64,000 nucleotides of DNA from Symbiodinium natans. Taxonomy: Eukaryota > Sar > Dinophyceae > Suessiales > Symbiodiniaceae. Below, one piece after another: positions 46,185 through 58,149 of the stretch. Position numbers and translations under genes: made by a program. Location: the NCBI GenBank assembly GCA_905221605.1, contig CAJNDS010002358.1:245049-309048 (forward strand), written 5' to 3'. Below the pieces are notes generated by a model, which was not told the DNA's origin, did not search any database, and was given only the letters and a program-made list of their open reading frames with translations. How positions within the stretch are numbered: the stretch's first letter is position 1; every line of letters starts with the position of its first letter.

Positions 46185-48045
46185 AACTCACGCGCAACTG
46201 CGCGAGTGATCTGTCCGCGGGTCAAGAAACCTACCTGCAAGACAAAGCTGTCCGGATCTGGCCAGCTTCAGCTCTGCACGAGGAAGGCTGCCTGACTCCA
46301 GTCCCAGAAGTCGAACCACCTGAGTGCAATGAGTGTGCCCGTAGAAGTCAACGCTCCGTAGTACGAGGACTGAAAGCTTGCTGGATACACTGCTACACTG
46401 TCCTATGCTTTTGTATACGCTATGCTGGACTATGCTGGATGCTCTCTTTCCGCACTCTGAAGCCCCAGGCCGCCCGAGAGCTTCTGTGCTCGCAGCCGCC
46501 GCCAAGCCTCAGTCTCTAAAAGTCTCAAACGGTAGTAAAAGCCATCGTCCGACCTAAGGAGACTTAGCTTTTAGCCAAACTCTCAATTTTCAATTCAATG
46601 TAGTCACTCGTTTTTCACTGTATATTCACCCAATTCTATGAGAATACTGCTAGGCTCAAGAGGATGCATGTCCAATCGTTGTTTCGTGGAGCTGGTCTTC
46701 CAAACCTGTCCACATTCTCGACGTCTTCACTCAACATTGTTCAATTGTCCCCCCGACCCGCTGAGGTGAAGACAGGGTTGAGGTCTCTGACCGCGGTGGA
46801 CGAGCTTCAAGCGAGCAAGAATCCAGACCTGAGGGTTCAGCGTGAAGTGAGCGGGAGCTCTTCAATGCTCTTCCCTTTGCCAGGGGGCCAGGAGTCCACC
46901 TTCTGGATCCTGGCAACGGCAAGTCTCGCGTGGCTCTCGATGCCTTCGGTCCTCTGACATGCGGCCTCGAAAGCCTTTCGGGTGATGCGGCCAGTGCCTT
47001 CATGGACTGCACCCTATATTCAACAATTGCTCGCCATGCATTTTAGTAACTTTAGTAGCTCCTATCCGGCACCCCTAACTCGACCTCCAAACCATTACCT
47101 GGGTTGCGCTAGGTGCCCCTCTGCGGTTTGCGCCAAGAATGGGCATGTTCTGCTGTTCTCGTGGGACTGTGACTGTGAGTTTCCTGAGCGATGAACTTCT
47201 ATCAGGGCCGTGAGTCGGGGCCATGAAATGCCGCTGAAACTGACTAAAGCGAGTAATCCGCCTGAGCGTCTCTGGTCGCATCAGTTCGGGCCCTGCCTTC
47301 TTTGTCCCACTGACGCCAGAGATCGGATGTGGGCAATGCAGCGGGAAGGGGCGAGTCCTTGTGCTTGACAGTTACGTTTCCCTTCCTTCTCATCTGAAAG
47401 AACCTAGCTTCCGGCGCTGATTTCAACAATCTCGTCATCCAAGGTAAACTGGGTGTTGTCACCTTGGACACTTTCTCAGACTTCGACAAAGGTCCCCAAG
47501 TGCTCTCATGTGTGGTTCTCGAGCCGCCCGCTTTCTTGAGCGACCGTGTCGTTCACTCCATTGCATTGCTTGGCTCCATCCTACATAGGACACTCTTGAC
47601 CATCCCGCGCCTGTATCTGTACAGTCAGCGCAGAGGCTCCTGTATGTCTTCCGGTTTGAGAAGCGTTTCCAACTTCTCCCGATCGATGGGAAGCACGACA
47701 GCCTCGGCCGGTCAAATCATCTCATCTACTGTAACCTCTCCCAGCGAAATGCGAACCTTCTGGACTAATGCGTTTTCATGCATCTTTGACCTACTGCCTC
47801 AGCCTCCACCTGTAAGCCAGGAGGAAACAAAGCTCCTGTAACTGTAGGACTGAGGTGCAGGCCAGTGCCCCAAGCACCTATGCAAACGGTCGAGAAGCGC
47901 TTGCTGAAGCCCAACTCGCGCAGCCACAGCACCTTACCGCTTTGAGCCTCGTCAAGGTCCAGATCGCCAGTGCGGTCGATGTCCATGGCATCGAACCACG
48001 CCCCAGGATCTTGGCCACACTGCTGGGACTGGGATCTACTGGGCA
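46185..48045 (-). CDS. EF-hand-type Ca2+-binding protein, several exons
   Basis: The best exon (about 48040-47938) contains a canonical EF-hand loop, DIDRTGDLDLDE, and ends at a GTAAGG donor. Further minus-strand coding segments: about 47795-47629 (MHENALVQKVRISLGEVTV, then VVLPIDREKLETLLKPEDIQ in the same frame after one TGA), about 47465-47405 (NTQFTLDDEIVEISAG), about 47005-46850 (HEGTGRITRKAFEAAC, EF-hand-like) and about 46238-46185 (FLTRGQITRAVAREFEG, EF-hand-like). Repeated G-x-I/L-T-R-x-x-x-x-A-x-x-x helices suggest degenerate paired EF-hands. That these belong to one gene is inferred from strand, spacing and theme. EF-hand proteins are abundant in dinoflagellates. The in-frame TGA is described in the findings. 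Confidence 0.6.
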
Positions 48046-48091
48046 GCTGCACTGAAATACAGCACACCCAAAATTTCAAACAAACACAGAA

Positions 48092-48240
48092 CACACAGAC
48101 AAACACAGAGAGAGAGAGAGAGACAGACAGGCAAGGAGACAGAGACGGAGAGAGAGAGAGAGAGAGAGACTGACAGACAGACACACAGATAGACACACAC
48201 ACACACACCACGCACACACACCCACACACATCCATCCATC
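48092..48240. repeat. Compound (GA)n/(CA)n/(GACA)n microsatellite
   Basis: Purine-rich on the plus strand: GA blocks at about 48106-48122 and 48149-48169, then GACA/CA units to 48240. It sits in the intron just upstream of the EF-hand exon. Cys/Val/Ser 'proteins' read through it are artefacts. Confidence 0.95.
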
Positions 48241-48407
48241 AGGCGGTGACTGTGGCGTATGTCAGGCATTTCCCGCACCTCGCTGAAGCTTGACCGACCT
48301 TGGAAGCCGGCATGTTTTCAGATCTGTACCATGAGGTGTTGCATTGAGTTACTATTCTGCCAGCTGCTGCCCATGTTGCATGCGAAAATTATCATGCGAT
48401 CACGGCC

Positions 48408-49120
48408 CCTGACAGACCGGGCACTTGCGGGAAGCCAGCTGCTGCGCACACTCTAAATGAAAGATGTGCCGGCATGCCTGGCACTCCCACAGTCGGAGGA
48501 AAAACTTCAAAAAACATCGAAACTGCGAGGGGTGCCCAGCCAAGTTTACCAGCTGCCAGCAAATAGGCGAGGCGAGACTCGCTGCAAACCTGCAGCTAGT
48601 TGCCACTTGACAGTTGGTCAGAGATTTGGTCAGAGATCTGGTCAGCTCAAAGCCGTTGAAACTTCAACAAATACCTGAGAGTACAAGCAACAAAGGCCAG
48701 CGACAGGAGCAAAACTGCAAAAGCACCCTTCCCATCCGATTTCCTCTCGATCATCCACTTCTGACTGAAAAGAGCGCAGCGCAGCATAGCACAGCACAGG
48801 ACATAGGACCCCCCGCCTTGCAACCCGCGATTCTCTGAAATCCCAAACCAGCCGAAGCAAAACAACCAAAAGCAACCAGCTGAAGTGCTTCCGTGAATTT
48901 CATGCGATGCAGCGGCCAGCCTGCTCCAGGCAGATGACGCACTCGCTCACTTCGCCTTGAAGATTTGCCTCAATGGTGTCTGGCCTCAGAAAAAGAGGAG
49001 ACTTCATGGACTACATGGCAAGTTTGGACATGCGCAGGAAGGCGATTGCTCAGTCCAGTGAGTCCTGCTTGGTCAGGTGCCGTGTGTTCTCACTGAGCAT
49101 GTCGAGATGGCTCAGCGCCT
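48408..49120 (-). CDS. RING-H2 finger protein (probable E3 ubiquitin ligase), several exons
   Basis: The first zinc-ligand pair is in a 35-base exon at 48955-48921 (SECVICLEQ), flanked by an AAG acceptor and a GC donor. The rest is in an exon at about 48500-48408: WECQACRHIFHLECAQQ ... KCPVC. Joined, they give C-x2-C ... C-x-H-x2-H-x2-C-x9-C-x2-C, a complete RING-H2 arrangement. A likely upstream exon near 49120-49050 is a short amphipathic helix (LDQALSHLDMLSENTRHLTK). RING-H2 domains recruit E2 enzymes for ubiquitin transfer. The EF-hand exon begins about 370 bases downstream, so RING and EF-hand may be one protein; this was not resolved. Confidence 0.65.
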
Positions 49121-49499
49121 GGTCTAACATCCGTGGAACAGCCACGCGCAGCAAACTGCACCGCGGCAAAAATATGCAAGCATGTAATGCAAAGATAGTG
49201 AGAGCAGCATGGAGCTCGGAGGTCGGCATGAAGCAACCGCACGTTTGACTCCACCTGCGACCATGCGCAGCGCTCATAAGAGCGGTTGCCGAGGTGCGAT
49301 TGCGCGCCTGGTACTGACGACGGTTTCGCATGTAGTCTGCTACACCGTACCTGAACTATCCGATCAGCAGAAGTCCAGGCACAGGTTCGCAAAAACTTGT
49401 GATTTGCTGTCTTGATTTTGCTGTTCGGCGTGCCGCGGCTGCGACAGGTACTTGCCTGCGGATCGAAAAAAGGCGGAAACTCGTGGAAACTTGCGGTAT

Positions 49500-50900
49500 C
49501 AACAGGGTGAGCCTTGCATCTCAACGATGTGGGACAAAATCTTCTCCAGCCGCTTTCTGCGCTCCTCGCCCTGTAATGACCACAGCGACATCAGGTCGCA
49601 ACACTACACAATGTGCTCGGGCATTCTCGAAATTTGTTGAACTCTTTGGGGCGGCCTTCAGCTCCGCAGCTCCGAACCCCAGGCGCATGCCGCCGAAGTG
49701 GTCAGGATTGTTGAGAAAGGGCTGAGGAATGTGCAACACCAGGCAGAGCCTCTGTGGAAAAAAAACAGGTCCGTGAACAAGTCCCTTTGTTGCTCTCAGA
49801 CCTACAAGGCTGAGCCCAGCACCCAAACGTCTGCGTATCCGTAAGGGAAGGGACCTCACACTCCACGCAATTTATCATTAGCCGAAAGATGCCGCAAGAT
49901 GCCCATCTCATCTGGGTCTGCAGCGTGTGCCCTATGTGGCACGCTGACGTTGTACGTGGTTCGGTCCCGATCAAGAGCCCAAACCTAGCAGTCACTCTGG
50001 TGTCGCAGGTGTCCTCCCGTGGGCTGTGACATGACTGAGGCCAGCTCCACTCTAACATTCGTTACGATCAGATGGCCGACAAGGTCCTGAAGGCTCAGCA
50101 CAGCGTATCCTTTACTTCTAAGAACTGAACTTAGAAGCGTCCGAAAACTCTAGCAATCTAAGCAATCGAATGTAGACATGTGTGATACGTCTGATACGTA
50201 CACAAAGGAAGATGTAGAGCTTGCCTCTTGGGAAGCCCCGAAGTTCAGGATTCCGTGGTAGGTTTCCGCAACCTTCAAATCTCCAGATCATTGGACTAGC
50301 ACCATGAGGGCACGTCTTGCTGAGCCTCTTCGTTGGGCAGGAAAGACAGCTCCGGCTGGGCGACTCCCTTGTGGGCGAACAAATCTCGCCTGGAATGGTG
50401 AGATAGTGGCAGATAGCCTCAAGAACTGTCAAGAACTCCTGGCAATCTGAATGTATCAGGCATGCGCTGGCGCAGAGCACAGTGGAGGAAGTAGTGGGCC
50501 CAATTGTAGGCCTGGGTAGTAGCCCGCATGCAGAGGTTGGAACCCCCTAGTGAACCTCCTAGATCTTGCGTAGCATCGGCGGCCTTCAAGGCTTTGTCGA
50601 GGAAGCTCGCCAGCATCTGCAGAAACTTTCCAATCTTTTCGATGGGACGCTCGTCGTGACGCGTGCTGAATTCCCGGCCTGATGCCACGCCTCGTTGCCT
50701 TCAGGCCCTGATTCCTGGTCTCTCAGACCATCGACATGCAGAACATTCGCGCGGCAGGACATGCGTGCGTGAACCAATGAACCAAGCACGCCTCCGGAAT
50801 GGTTGTGGTGAAAGCCGGCAGCGTCTCTGCCGGTTGCAGGACGCGCAGAACCATCTCAAACTGCTCGCCGAAGGCCTGTCATTTAACATGATGAGACAGT
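49500..50900 (-). CDS. Probable exons upstream of the RING finger, unknown product
   Basis: Coding-like minus-strand segments: about 50875-50790 (EQFEMVLRVLQPAETLPAFT), about 50655-50460 (IGKFLQMLASFLDKALKAAD, then TQAYNWAHYFLHCALRQRM), about 49720-49625 (PFLNNPDHFGGMRLGFGAAE) and about 49560-49505 (EERRKRLEKILSHIVEMQ, GC donor). They may be the N-terminal part of the RING-finger gene. No family was recognised. The short conserved-looking motif NPDHFGGMRLGFG may be diagnostic in a search. Confidence 0.45.
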
Positions 50901-51109
50901 TCATCACAACCACCCATAGACTCTGGCAATTCGCAGATGCAGGAGCCTCGCAATGATATCAAGCAAACAAGGAAAGAATAAGAAAGCGTGGGAGAAGCTG
51001 CTGAAACGTGCTGCAATGTGCTGAATAATAATTTCGCTCCCAGAAATTCCACCATGTACTATCTTTGAAGGTATGCAGTGACACAATTCTGTCGATGGTG
51101 CTTTCATCA

Positions 51110-52900
51110 TGCACTAAAGTAGAGCAACCCTGACTCGTACGACTGGGTCAACCTGGTGACAAGCTCGGGCCGGGATGCTGTCAGCACTGGCGGCCTCTCT
51201 GGCCACGATGCGGACTGCACATCCGCCGGCATCAAAGCAAACAATGCCGACCTGTCAGGCACGGTCAGTTTGTACGAGTACCAGCCGCGTCATCGACAGA
51301 AACCAGACGCCGAAAAAAAGGGGCCCTTCTAACGGGGTTTTCCCAAAACCTCAAAAACTCGAGGTAAATCACGGGTTTAGCACGAGCAAACCCATGCAAT
51401 TTTTGTACGGTCATCAGGATCAGGCGAAACAAGGGTTTGGAATTTGAATGAAAGATTTCGGCCGAGACTTCACAATTTTTCGGCTTCAGGTTCCCAGGCA
51501 CGACCCAGCCACGACATGCCGCAACCGCAGCTTGCGTGGTATTTCGATCATTCCCCACACGTTCTCATGTTGAATGCTTACTTGTTTGCACAGAAACGTG
51601 GTAAATGGTCCGAAGTTGTTCAGCGGGATCACATTGCCATGGTCTGCCGGGGTTTGCCAAGGTTTTCGGGTCATCTGAAGCCTTTGAACGTACTGTTCTT
51701 TAATCTCTGACAGTCTCTACACGGCTTCCATGTCTTGAAGCGTACGGCTCGTTGCAATTCACAAGGGTGATTATATTTCTCTGTTTTGGATTGTCCGACA
51801 AACGTCGCAGATCGATGAGGCACAATGGCGTGGGTTGATTCCTCGTCACCAACCACGCGTGTGCATTTTCGGCCCGGCCTCCTCTATCATGCCATACCCG
51901 ACTACGATGGAGCTGCCAGCCAACAGCCTCCGGCTCCCGGCGTGGGTAACATGAACTCCGACACTAACTTGCTGATGATTCCCGACGGCGTCCTTGCGCG
52001 TTTCGACATCTTTTGCACCGATGCCGATGGGCTTTGGACAGCAGGTGGTGCATGCCACCACCTCGCTGCAACTTCTGCAGCTACAAGAGGCTGCCCCATA
52101 TCGGCGATGCGGAACTGCAGGCCCTGGGCACCCAGCAGGAACAGCTCCGTAAGAACTAGCACCTGAGCACCCGCCAAGACTTCAAGAAGACAACAGCCCG
52201 TGCGCATGCCGCAATGGATCTGAAACAATGCAACAAGAAACAGTAAAGAGACGGCATGACCAGTCGTCGTACAAAAGACACGTCAAGCAGCTGTGGATTT
52301 CATATCTCCATGCTTCTCCAAATCCGATATGTCGTGCTTCATGTCAGCCCGGATGTACTGCACTATGATGGCACAGCTGTTGCACACGGCAGCATGTTCT
52401 TCCTGCATCAACATCTAGAAGATGTGTACTTAGGTGCCATCATGCGTAATCAACATTCGAAAGCACAACGAGCCATGGTTCATCTTTGTCTTGCTACTCA
52501 TGCATTCAGCCGAAGTCTCGCTGGCAAGTCACCATCATAAGGCTGTAAGCGCAGCTCATTCCGTGACAATCCGCGACCAGAGGGAGACAGAGAGAGAGAG
52601 AGAGAGCGAGCAAACGCAAAGAACAAGAGAGAGGTGCATCAAGAAAAAAGCACAAAGACAGAATCACGGCAAAAACGCCATATGAATGGGCCCATACAAA
52701 AACCGAACACTTGTTTGTGCAGGTGACCTGGGGTCAATGGGAAGTCCATATGAAAAGTCCAAGTTGTCGAAGCTTGTGCAGGTTTAAGCTTCCGGCACCA
52801 ACTCTTGAGAATTCGGTGGCCATTGGATTGTGAAACCGAATGTCCTCTCTTGCACGACGTCTTGTACGTCTTACGTGAGGTTGGCTCGCGAAACAAGGAG
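51110..52900. other. No gene recognised
   Basis: Short frames on both strands, including a basic/aromatic minus-strand stretch near 51540-51300, without recognisable motifs. A GA microsatellite is at about 52583-52607. Confidence 0.4.
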
Positions 52901-53052
52901 GTCCTCAACCTCGTTGAAGCGCATAATCTCTTGACCTCACAATTGGCAGGGCAAAAGACCGCAAAGAGGCATAAAGAGGCCCTTTCTGGCAGACTTCATG
53001 CAGCGCCTCCTTGTTTGAGCACAGACTCCCAAACCTTGGCCCTGTCGTGTCC

Positions 53053-53397
53053 TCAGCACACGCAAAGTGTCGTCTCTTCCTTGCTGCAGTCTTGATGTTC
53101 CTCAGAACTACTAAGGGACGAAGGACTGACGTATCCGGGGCAAAGACGCGTAAAGCTTTCAGCATACACCTGCTGCACGTGCTCGCCACTAGCATTGGCC
53201 AGCAGTCGAAGGCCGATGCCGGGCTTAAGCCGCACACCTTGTGGTCCAAGGGCTGCTCGGGGTCCAGAACCACAGATCTGGACAGGCCCATGCAACAGCA
53301 TCCTCGGCCCAGTAGAGATGGCGCAAGCCGAACCAGCAAAGTGGCACGGCCCATACTCATACATACTGAGCCAGCATCCCATGGTGGCAAACAACAC
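53053..53397 (-). CDS. Hypothetical coding segment
   Basis: A 115-codon minus-strand frame with Gly/Pro/Leu-rich composition (MYEYGPCHFAGSACAISTGP, then ASGEHVQQVYAESFTRLCPG). A competing 202-codon plus-strand frame overlaps it (53011-53619). Codon texture favours the minus strand slightly. No family recognised. Confidence 0.25.
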   Translation of the reverse strand: MLFATMGCWLSMYEYGPCHFAGSACAISTGPRMLLHGPVQICGSGPRAALGPQGVRLKPGIGLRLLANASGEHVQQVYAESFTRLCPGYVSPSSLSSSEEHQDCSKEETTLCVC

Positions 53398-54936
53398 CTG
53401 CCCACGAGCGAAGCCACAAGCAGCACATTGTCAAAAGCGAAGGATTCAGAGATGAGAGAGAAACACGGAAGAGAAGTATCTTGTGAAAATTGGTGCGAAA
53501 TCTTGCGAAATCGGAACAGCTGGCTGAGAAGTCAAGCTATGTTAACACTCAGAACGGGTACGCTATATGGTCGGCGGAGCTATGTGGAGTTCCACAAGGT
53601 TTTTGTTCCAAGGCGCTGAAGCTGCACAAAGTGTAGAGGGACCCTGATGGCTGTAACGACATCTTCTCGCCAAGGCCTGTAAATCTTGAGAGCATGCTGC
53701 TTAGGAAGTCTAGGGGGTCTACGCCGCCCTTCCTTGCGCTTGAGTGAAGACATGCTCGCGGTGTACAGAGGCAAAGTGAAGACCAGGAAAGAAAGAAACA
53801 AAGAAGGAGAGGGAGGCAGACATTGAGAGAGATAGAGAGACCGAGCAAGAAAGGCATAGAGTGGAAGAAAGGTATAAATGGAGCCACAAAAACCTGGGTA
53901 GTTCATTGCAAGCTGCGAGCCTCAAAGGCAGCGGGAGGTTGCGCTGGTGGTACCGACCGCCGGGAATTTGTGGAACTATTGTCTGTCACACTCGACGCAA
54001 GCGGCCAAGCACTAGCACCTCAGGTCACAGGTCTCAATCGTGTGTCGAGGAGCGATGTCCGCACTCAGCTTCAACCATGCTTTAAACTGCACTGTGTGGC
54101 ATGCCACTTCGGAATGGCCATGAAGTCACGTTTCACGGTCCAACCTGATCAAGAATGTGCAATATAATAAATGGCAACAGTCTGTTCTGATCGTTTTGAG
54201 TCTCAACATGGGATGCAGGGAGAAGACTGAGCGCCAAGCGTGGCCGTGGCAATGCACAAGCTAAACGCAACGGCTAACGCCATCAGCGGAGCCAAGAATC
54301 ATCCGACAAATAGCGCTTTGAGGAACAGTAGACGTCCTCTTGTTGCAGACGCCCGCTTTGCTTATTCCTCAGTGGTCGTGTCTTCTGGATCTCCTTGCCA
54401 CGCCCTTGTGATATGTCGAAACTGCACGATTGGCGTTGCATCCACGACATCTTGCGAAGTATGGCGATGTATTGCGGATGTGCGATGTTTTCCGATAAAC
54501 TGCTTCAATCCGATCGCTTGTCTTTGCATTCACTGATCGGCACACATTCTGGCTTCCTTGAAGTGCACTATGGTCGAGGTACGGTGCCGTGTGCAGCCCC
54601 GCGGAGGCACTCACCCCCCGTTGTGTCAGGTCGTCGCTGGCAATTAAGGGGAGAACGTGTACAGCCAGTTCTTGAAACCACTGCTCGGCAGCGTGAGGAA
54701 CTCGACCATCATGCGGCTATGTGCTGTGATGTCGGCCCCGACCACGGCATGCTCGTGTGCAAGATCTTGGGGTCAAACCCGGCATGCCAACCGTGAAGCT
54801 CGCTCACATCAGTAAACTTGTGCACCGGAAGAGTGTTGCGCAATGGCGCGCAGTTGCGCGCAAGAACCTGCTCAGCACGGAGGAAGTGGAACCCAGCAAG
54901 ACATCCGCTGAGGCCTTGGGCCGTAGGTGTCTGGGT

Positions 54937-54937
<1 letters not shown>

Positions 54938-54969
<32 letters not shown>
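54938..54969 (+). repeat. 32-base poly-C tract
   Basis: Uninterrupted C run on the plus strand, followed by GCCC. Poly-Pro and poly-Gly readings are artefacts. Confidence 0.98.
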
Positions 54970-54970
<1 letters not shown>

Positions 54971-55230
54971 CCCGATAGCTTTCAAGCCCCACTTCTTCGG
55001 TCTTTGCCTCTCCTTTCCAGGTTGCTCCTTCGAAGGAAGCTTCAACGGTCGTGTCATGGACAGTATCGCAAGTACACACAATTGGCATGCCCGAAAAGCG
55101 AGACCAATAACATCCAATAACGCTTTTTGTGATCAACCTGGGATGTCTCTTCCTCGTCATGCAGCTGCAAGAGGTAAGTTTGAGGGGACCCGTGGCCCGA
55201 GTGCTGTCGTCAAGAAGGAGAGGTAAGGTC

Positions 55231-55488
55231 TCACGACGGCACACCATTCAAGAATTGTGTCTTCGAACTCTCGACTTGCAAAGCTCCGCTAAAACTCGAC
55301 CCAGTTAATTCGCACTTCTCGAGTTTTTGCGACAAGCGTGCGAGAGCCTCCGGCTTACAGTACGTGTCCCACGGTACCCGGACTGCAATTGCCGGCCGCA
55401 AGGCAGCGTTGACTCGAATTTGTTCCTGCACATTGACGTTACCACTACTCTGCAGAGACTTGTTGAAAACAGGAAACCTGCTCTCCAC
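55231..55488 (-). CDS. Possible exon, unknown product
   Basis: An 86-codon minus-strand frame with folded-protein character (VNAALRPAIAVRVPWDTYCK, then EALARLSQKLEKCELTGSSF). It ends in a stop shortly after. Unknown family. Confidence 0.3.
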   Translation of the reverse strand: MESRFPVFNKSLQSSGNVNVQEQIRVNAALRPAIAVRVPWDTYCKPEALARLSQKLEKCELTGSSFSGALQVESSKTQFLNGVPS

Positions 55489-56343
55489 AAGCGGTCAATA
55501 TCGGACTAAGCACACCTCAGAATGGGCCAATCCGGCTGTACATCGCATTGGTCAAATTATCAGAGGAGCTGCGACGGATCTCAGATTGCAGTCCAATGCG
55601 GCGCAGGCACCTACACAAGTGACAACAAAGTCAGCGGAGTCGTTCATGATCTCCCAGGATGCCCGAAACCACCCCGAAGCTTGCAAACCATTCGCTGCGA
55701 GTCCATGCGGGGGAATGATGGTCCATGCACTTGCCATCTCACTTAAGAGCAGTTAAGAGCCTTAGAGAACCGCAAACCACATGGAGCCAACGGGAGATGT
55801 CGCGGGCGGGTCAAAGACAAATGCATTGGAGATCTAGGCATCAACGTAGTAAATCTGAACGGTTTTTGCCCGCGGCATCCCGCTCACATTGAATGAAAAT
55901 ACATGCTCGTCCATGCTAGCCCACACACCACCTGTTTGGCAGGCGAGCTGGCGAAAGGTGTCAGCACACCGACCGACAATGGAGACTTGGTTGCACAGGG
56001 CCAGCCACGGAGTATGTTCTAAGACTTGAGCCACTTGAGTCTGGATCATCTTAGCAGCCGGCATCTGGAACCGGCTGAACCGGAGGCCATGACCTTACTG
56101 TTCAAATAACGAGATCCAACAACCAAGTCATTCGACCTGGACTTGGCGATGTATGGCTGACATGTACGCCGCTGACTCGCTCCCTTCAGCCCCTTACCAA
56201 GAGTGCGTTGAGGAATCTCAAGCGTACGGATTGCAAGTTCAAGAGGGTAGGCAATGACCAATGGCCCGCGGGTGGTAACGGGTCCCTTCTGGCCTGCAGG
56301 CTGAACCTGTCATTGAAAGCAAAGCTACGGTACCGGCAGCTAA

Positions 56344-56619
56344 TTACTGAGTGTGCCGCTGCTGTTTTTGAATGCCAGGTCGTGCCGGCTGCTGGATTTG
56401 CTGGATGTGCTGGATGTCATGTGTTGTCTCACCAGCAGCTCCGTTACACGGCGACGGTGGGGGATACAGGCTTCCCAGAATCGTGGGAGGCTGGTCCAGC
56501 CACTGCGTGGTCTGCACCTGAGGTTGTGTTGGTGGTGCTGACAGCTGTGGCACAGTCTCGGGACCACTGTCGCCGGACAGTGCTTCGGCTGATCGCCTGG
56601 GTGACCCAACAAGGGTCAC
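56344..56619 (-). CDS. Possible exon, Pro/Gln-rich
   Basis: A 91-codon minus-strand frame rich in Pro, Gln and Thr (VPQLSAPPTQPQVQTTQWLD ... DIQHIQQIQQPARPGIQ). Likely disordered if real. Overlapping frames on the other strand make the assignment uncertain. Confidence 0.25.
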   Translation of the reverse strand: MTLVGSPRRSAEALSGDSGPETVPQLSAPPTQPQVQTTQWLDQPPTILGSLYPPPSPCNGAAGETTHDIQHIQQIQQPARPGIQKQQRHTQ

Positions 56620-57572
56620 AACAAAAAAACACCTCCAGATTCAATCCAGAGCTTTCTCTCTCGCCTGGCGACCTCCAGCTCATGTTGGGGAAGACCAGCC
56701 TCCAAGTGTCACCGCAAGTGGAGTGACAGAAGGAGAGAAGCAAAAAGGACGCACTCAAAAAGCGCGGTCATGGGACCTCACATGCTTCAACAACATTTCG
56801 CTACGCTGCGCCGCTGCGCCGCTGCACCGCTGCGCCTCCTGTCCTTGCCGCACTGCAGCCAGAAGCGCGTATGGATTCCTGAAGCGCCAAACCCCCCCCC
56901 GAGTGCCGACGAGCTCTGGGCATCACTGGGCCAAACCGGGGTCCGTGCCCACTCGTGCGAGCCAAGTGTAGCTCCTGAGCGGGCCATGAAAACGCTGAAA
57001 CATCAGAGTCTTGAAACAACATGCGACAAGCATGTGGCCATGTGGCGGAGTGTTGGAGTGGGGGGGTGTCTGAAATGTTGGCAATGCATGTCCTGACGTG
57101 CGTGAAGACGAGCGTTTAAGGCATCCAGATGCCTGAGTTGACAGCATCAAGGTGCGACAAGTTAGCAAGCACGCATCACTGCATCATACTGCATCCATGG
57201 CTCCGCTTGGCAGCAGAAAGTTCTGTCGGACCAAGACCTATGGACAAGAAATCGGGCATCGCTCTCCCAACACGATGCATCCCACCTCCGAGCTCGGCTT
57301 GCTTGATGGCCGCCTGAAGGATTCAAAATTCTCGTTTTAAACGCACGAACAGAAACATTTCGAGAGTCCCTTCCTTGCCTGCAACCTGACGGCGTCGTTG
57401 CTGGCAAGAGCACCATCGAGCTGCTGCCTGCCACAGAGCAGCCCCACATTGAATCACGTAGGCAAGTAGAAGGTCGTAAGGTCGTCCCATTCAGCGCCTC
57501 AGCCAGCTGTGGGACTCCAACTCTCGAAGCCGATGCCATGCCGAGTCCACCTTTCTAACAGCGCATCTGACA

Positions 57573-57632
57573 TCCGATGAATCCGATGAATCCGATGAAT
57601 CCGATGAATCCGATGAATCCGATGAATCCGAT
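57573..57632. repeat. 9-bp tandem repeat (CCGATGAAT)n
   Basis: Six to seven near-perfect copies of a 9-base unit. The plus strand reads as a three-residue repeat in any open frame. Confidence 0.95.
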
Positions 57633-58018
57633 GTGTCGATGCGTCTGCTCGGCTTCCTATCGGGCGCCTGCCTCCGCGCCAGTCATCCCAGCATCCTCAC
57701 ACAAATATGGATGCGGTCGCTGACTTCGAACAGGAAGGCTAGTAGGGGCATGCGATTGGTGAGGGCCAGGCTGTTGCAGCTCGGGCAGCTGCTCGCAGCC
57801 GCACAGCATCGCCTGTCTGAAGCGCCTGAAAAATCGACACATGTCATACACACAGCATCACTGACATTGGTTCCGACACAGTGGCATCACTGTGGCGTCA
57901 CTGCAAGGAATGCTTGCTTATCGAAACCTCAGGGCATGCTCAAATATGGCAACTGCGAAACAGAAATGGAAAACACAAGTTCGCTCCCTGAGGTTACCGG
58001 AAGCTAAACCCAAGACCA

Positions 58019-58105
58019 CTCCCCCACAAACCCTGAACCCTAAACCCTGCACCCTTAGTACCATGGTTCTGGGTGCTGTCTCCCTGAACCCTAAGTGCTA
58101 AACAT
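58019..58105. repeat. Degenerate CCCTAAA-like telomeric words
   Basis: Several imperfect ACCCTAAA/ACCCTGAA units separated by other sequence. Either a decayed interstitial telomere tract or chance clustering. Confidence 0.5.
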
Positions 58106-58149
58106 GCCAGATATCGAGGACTCCATTGATACTTTGACTTTCTGCATGA

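Noticed and set aside
47765-48235. 156-codon minus-strand frame starting in Cys/Val/Ser runs
   Set aside because: The first two thirds is the CA/GA microsatellite. Only the EF-hand part (to 47938) is kept.
54804-55120. Poly-Pro and poly-Gly frames
   Set aside because: Readings of the 32-base C run.
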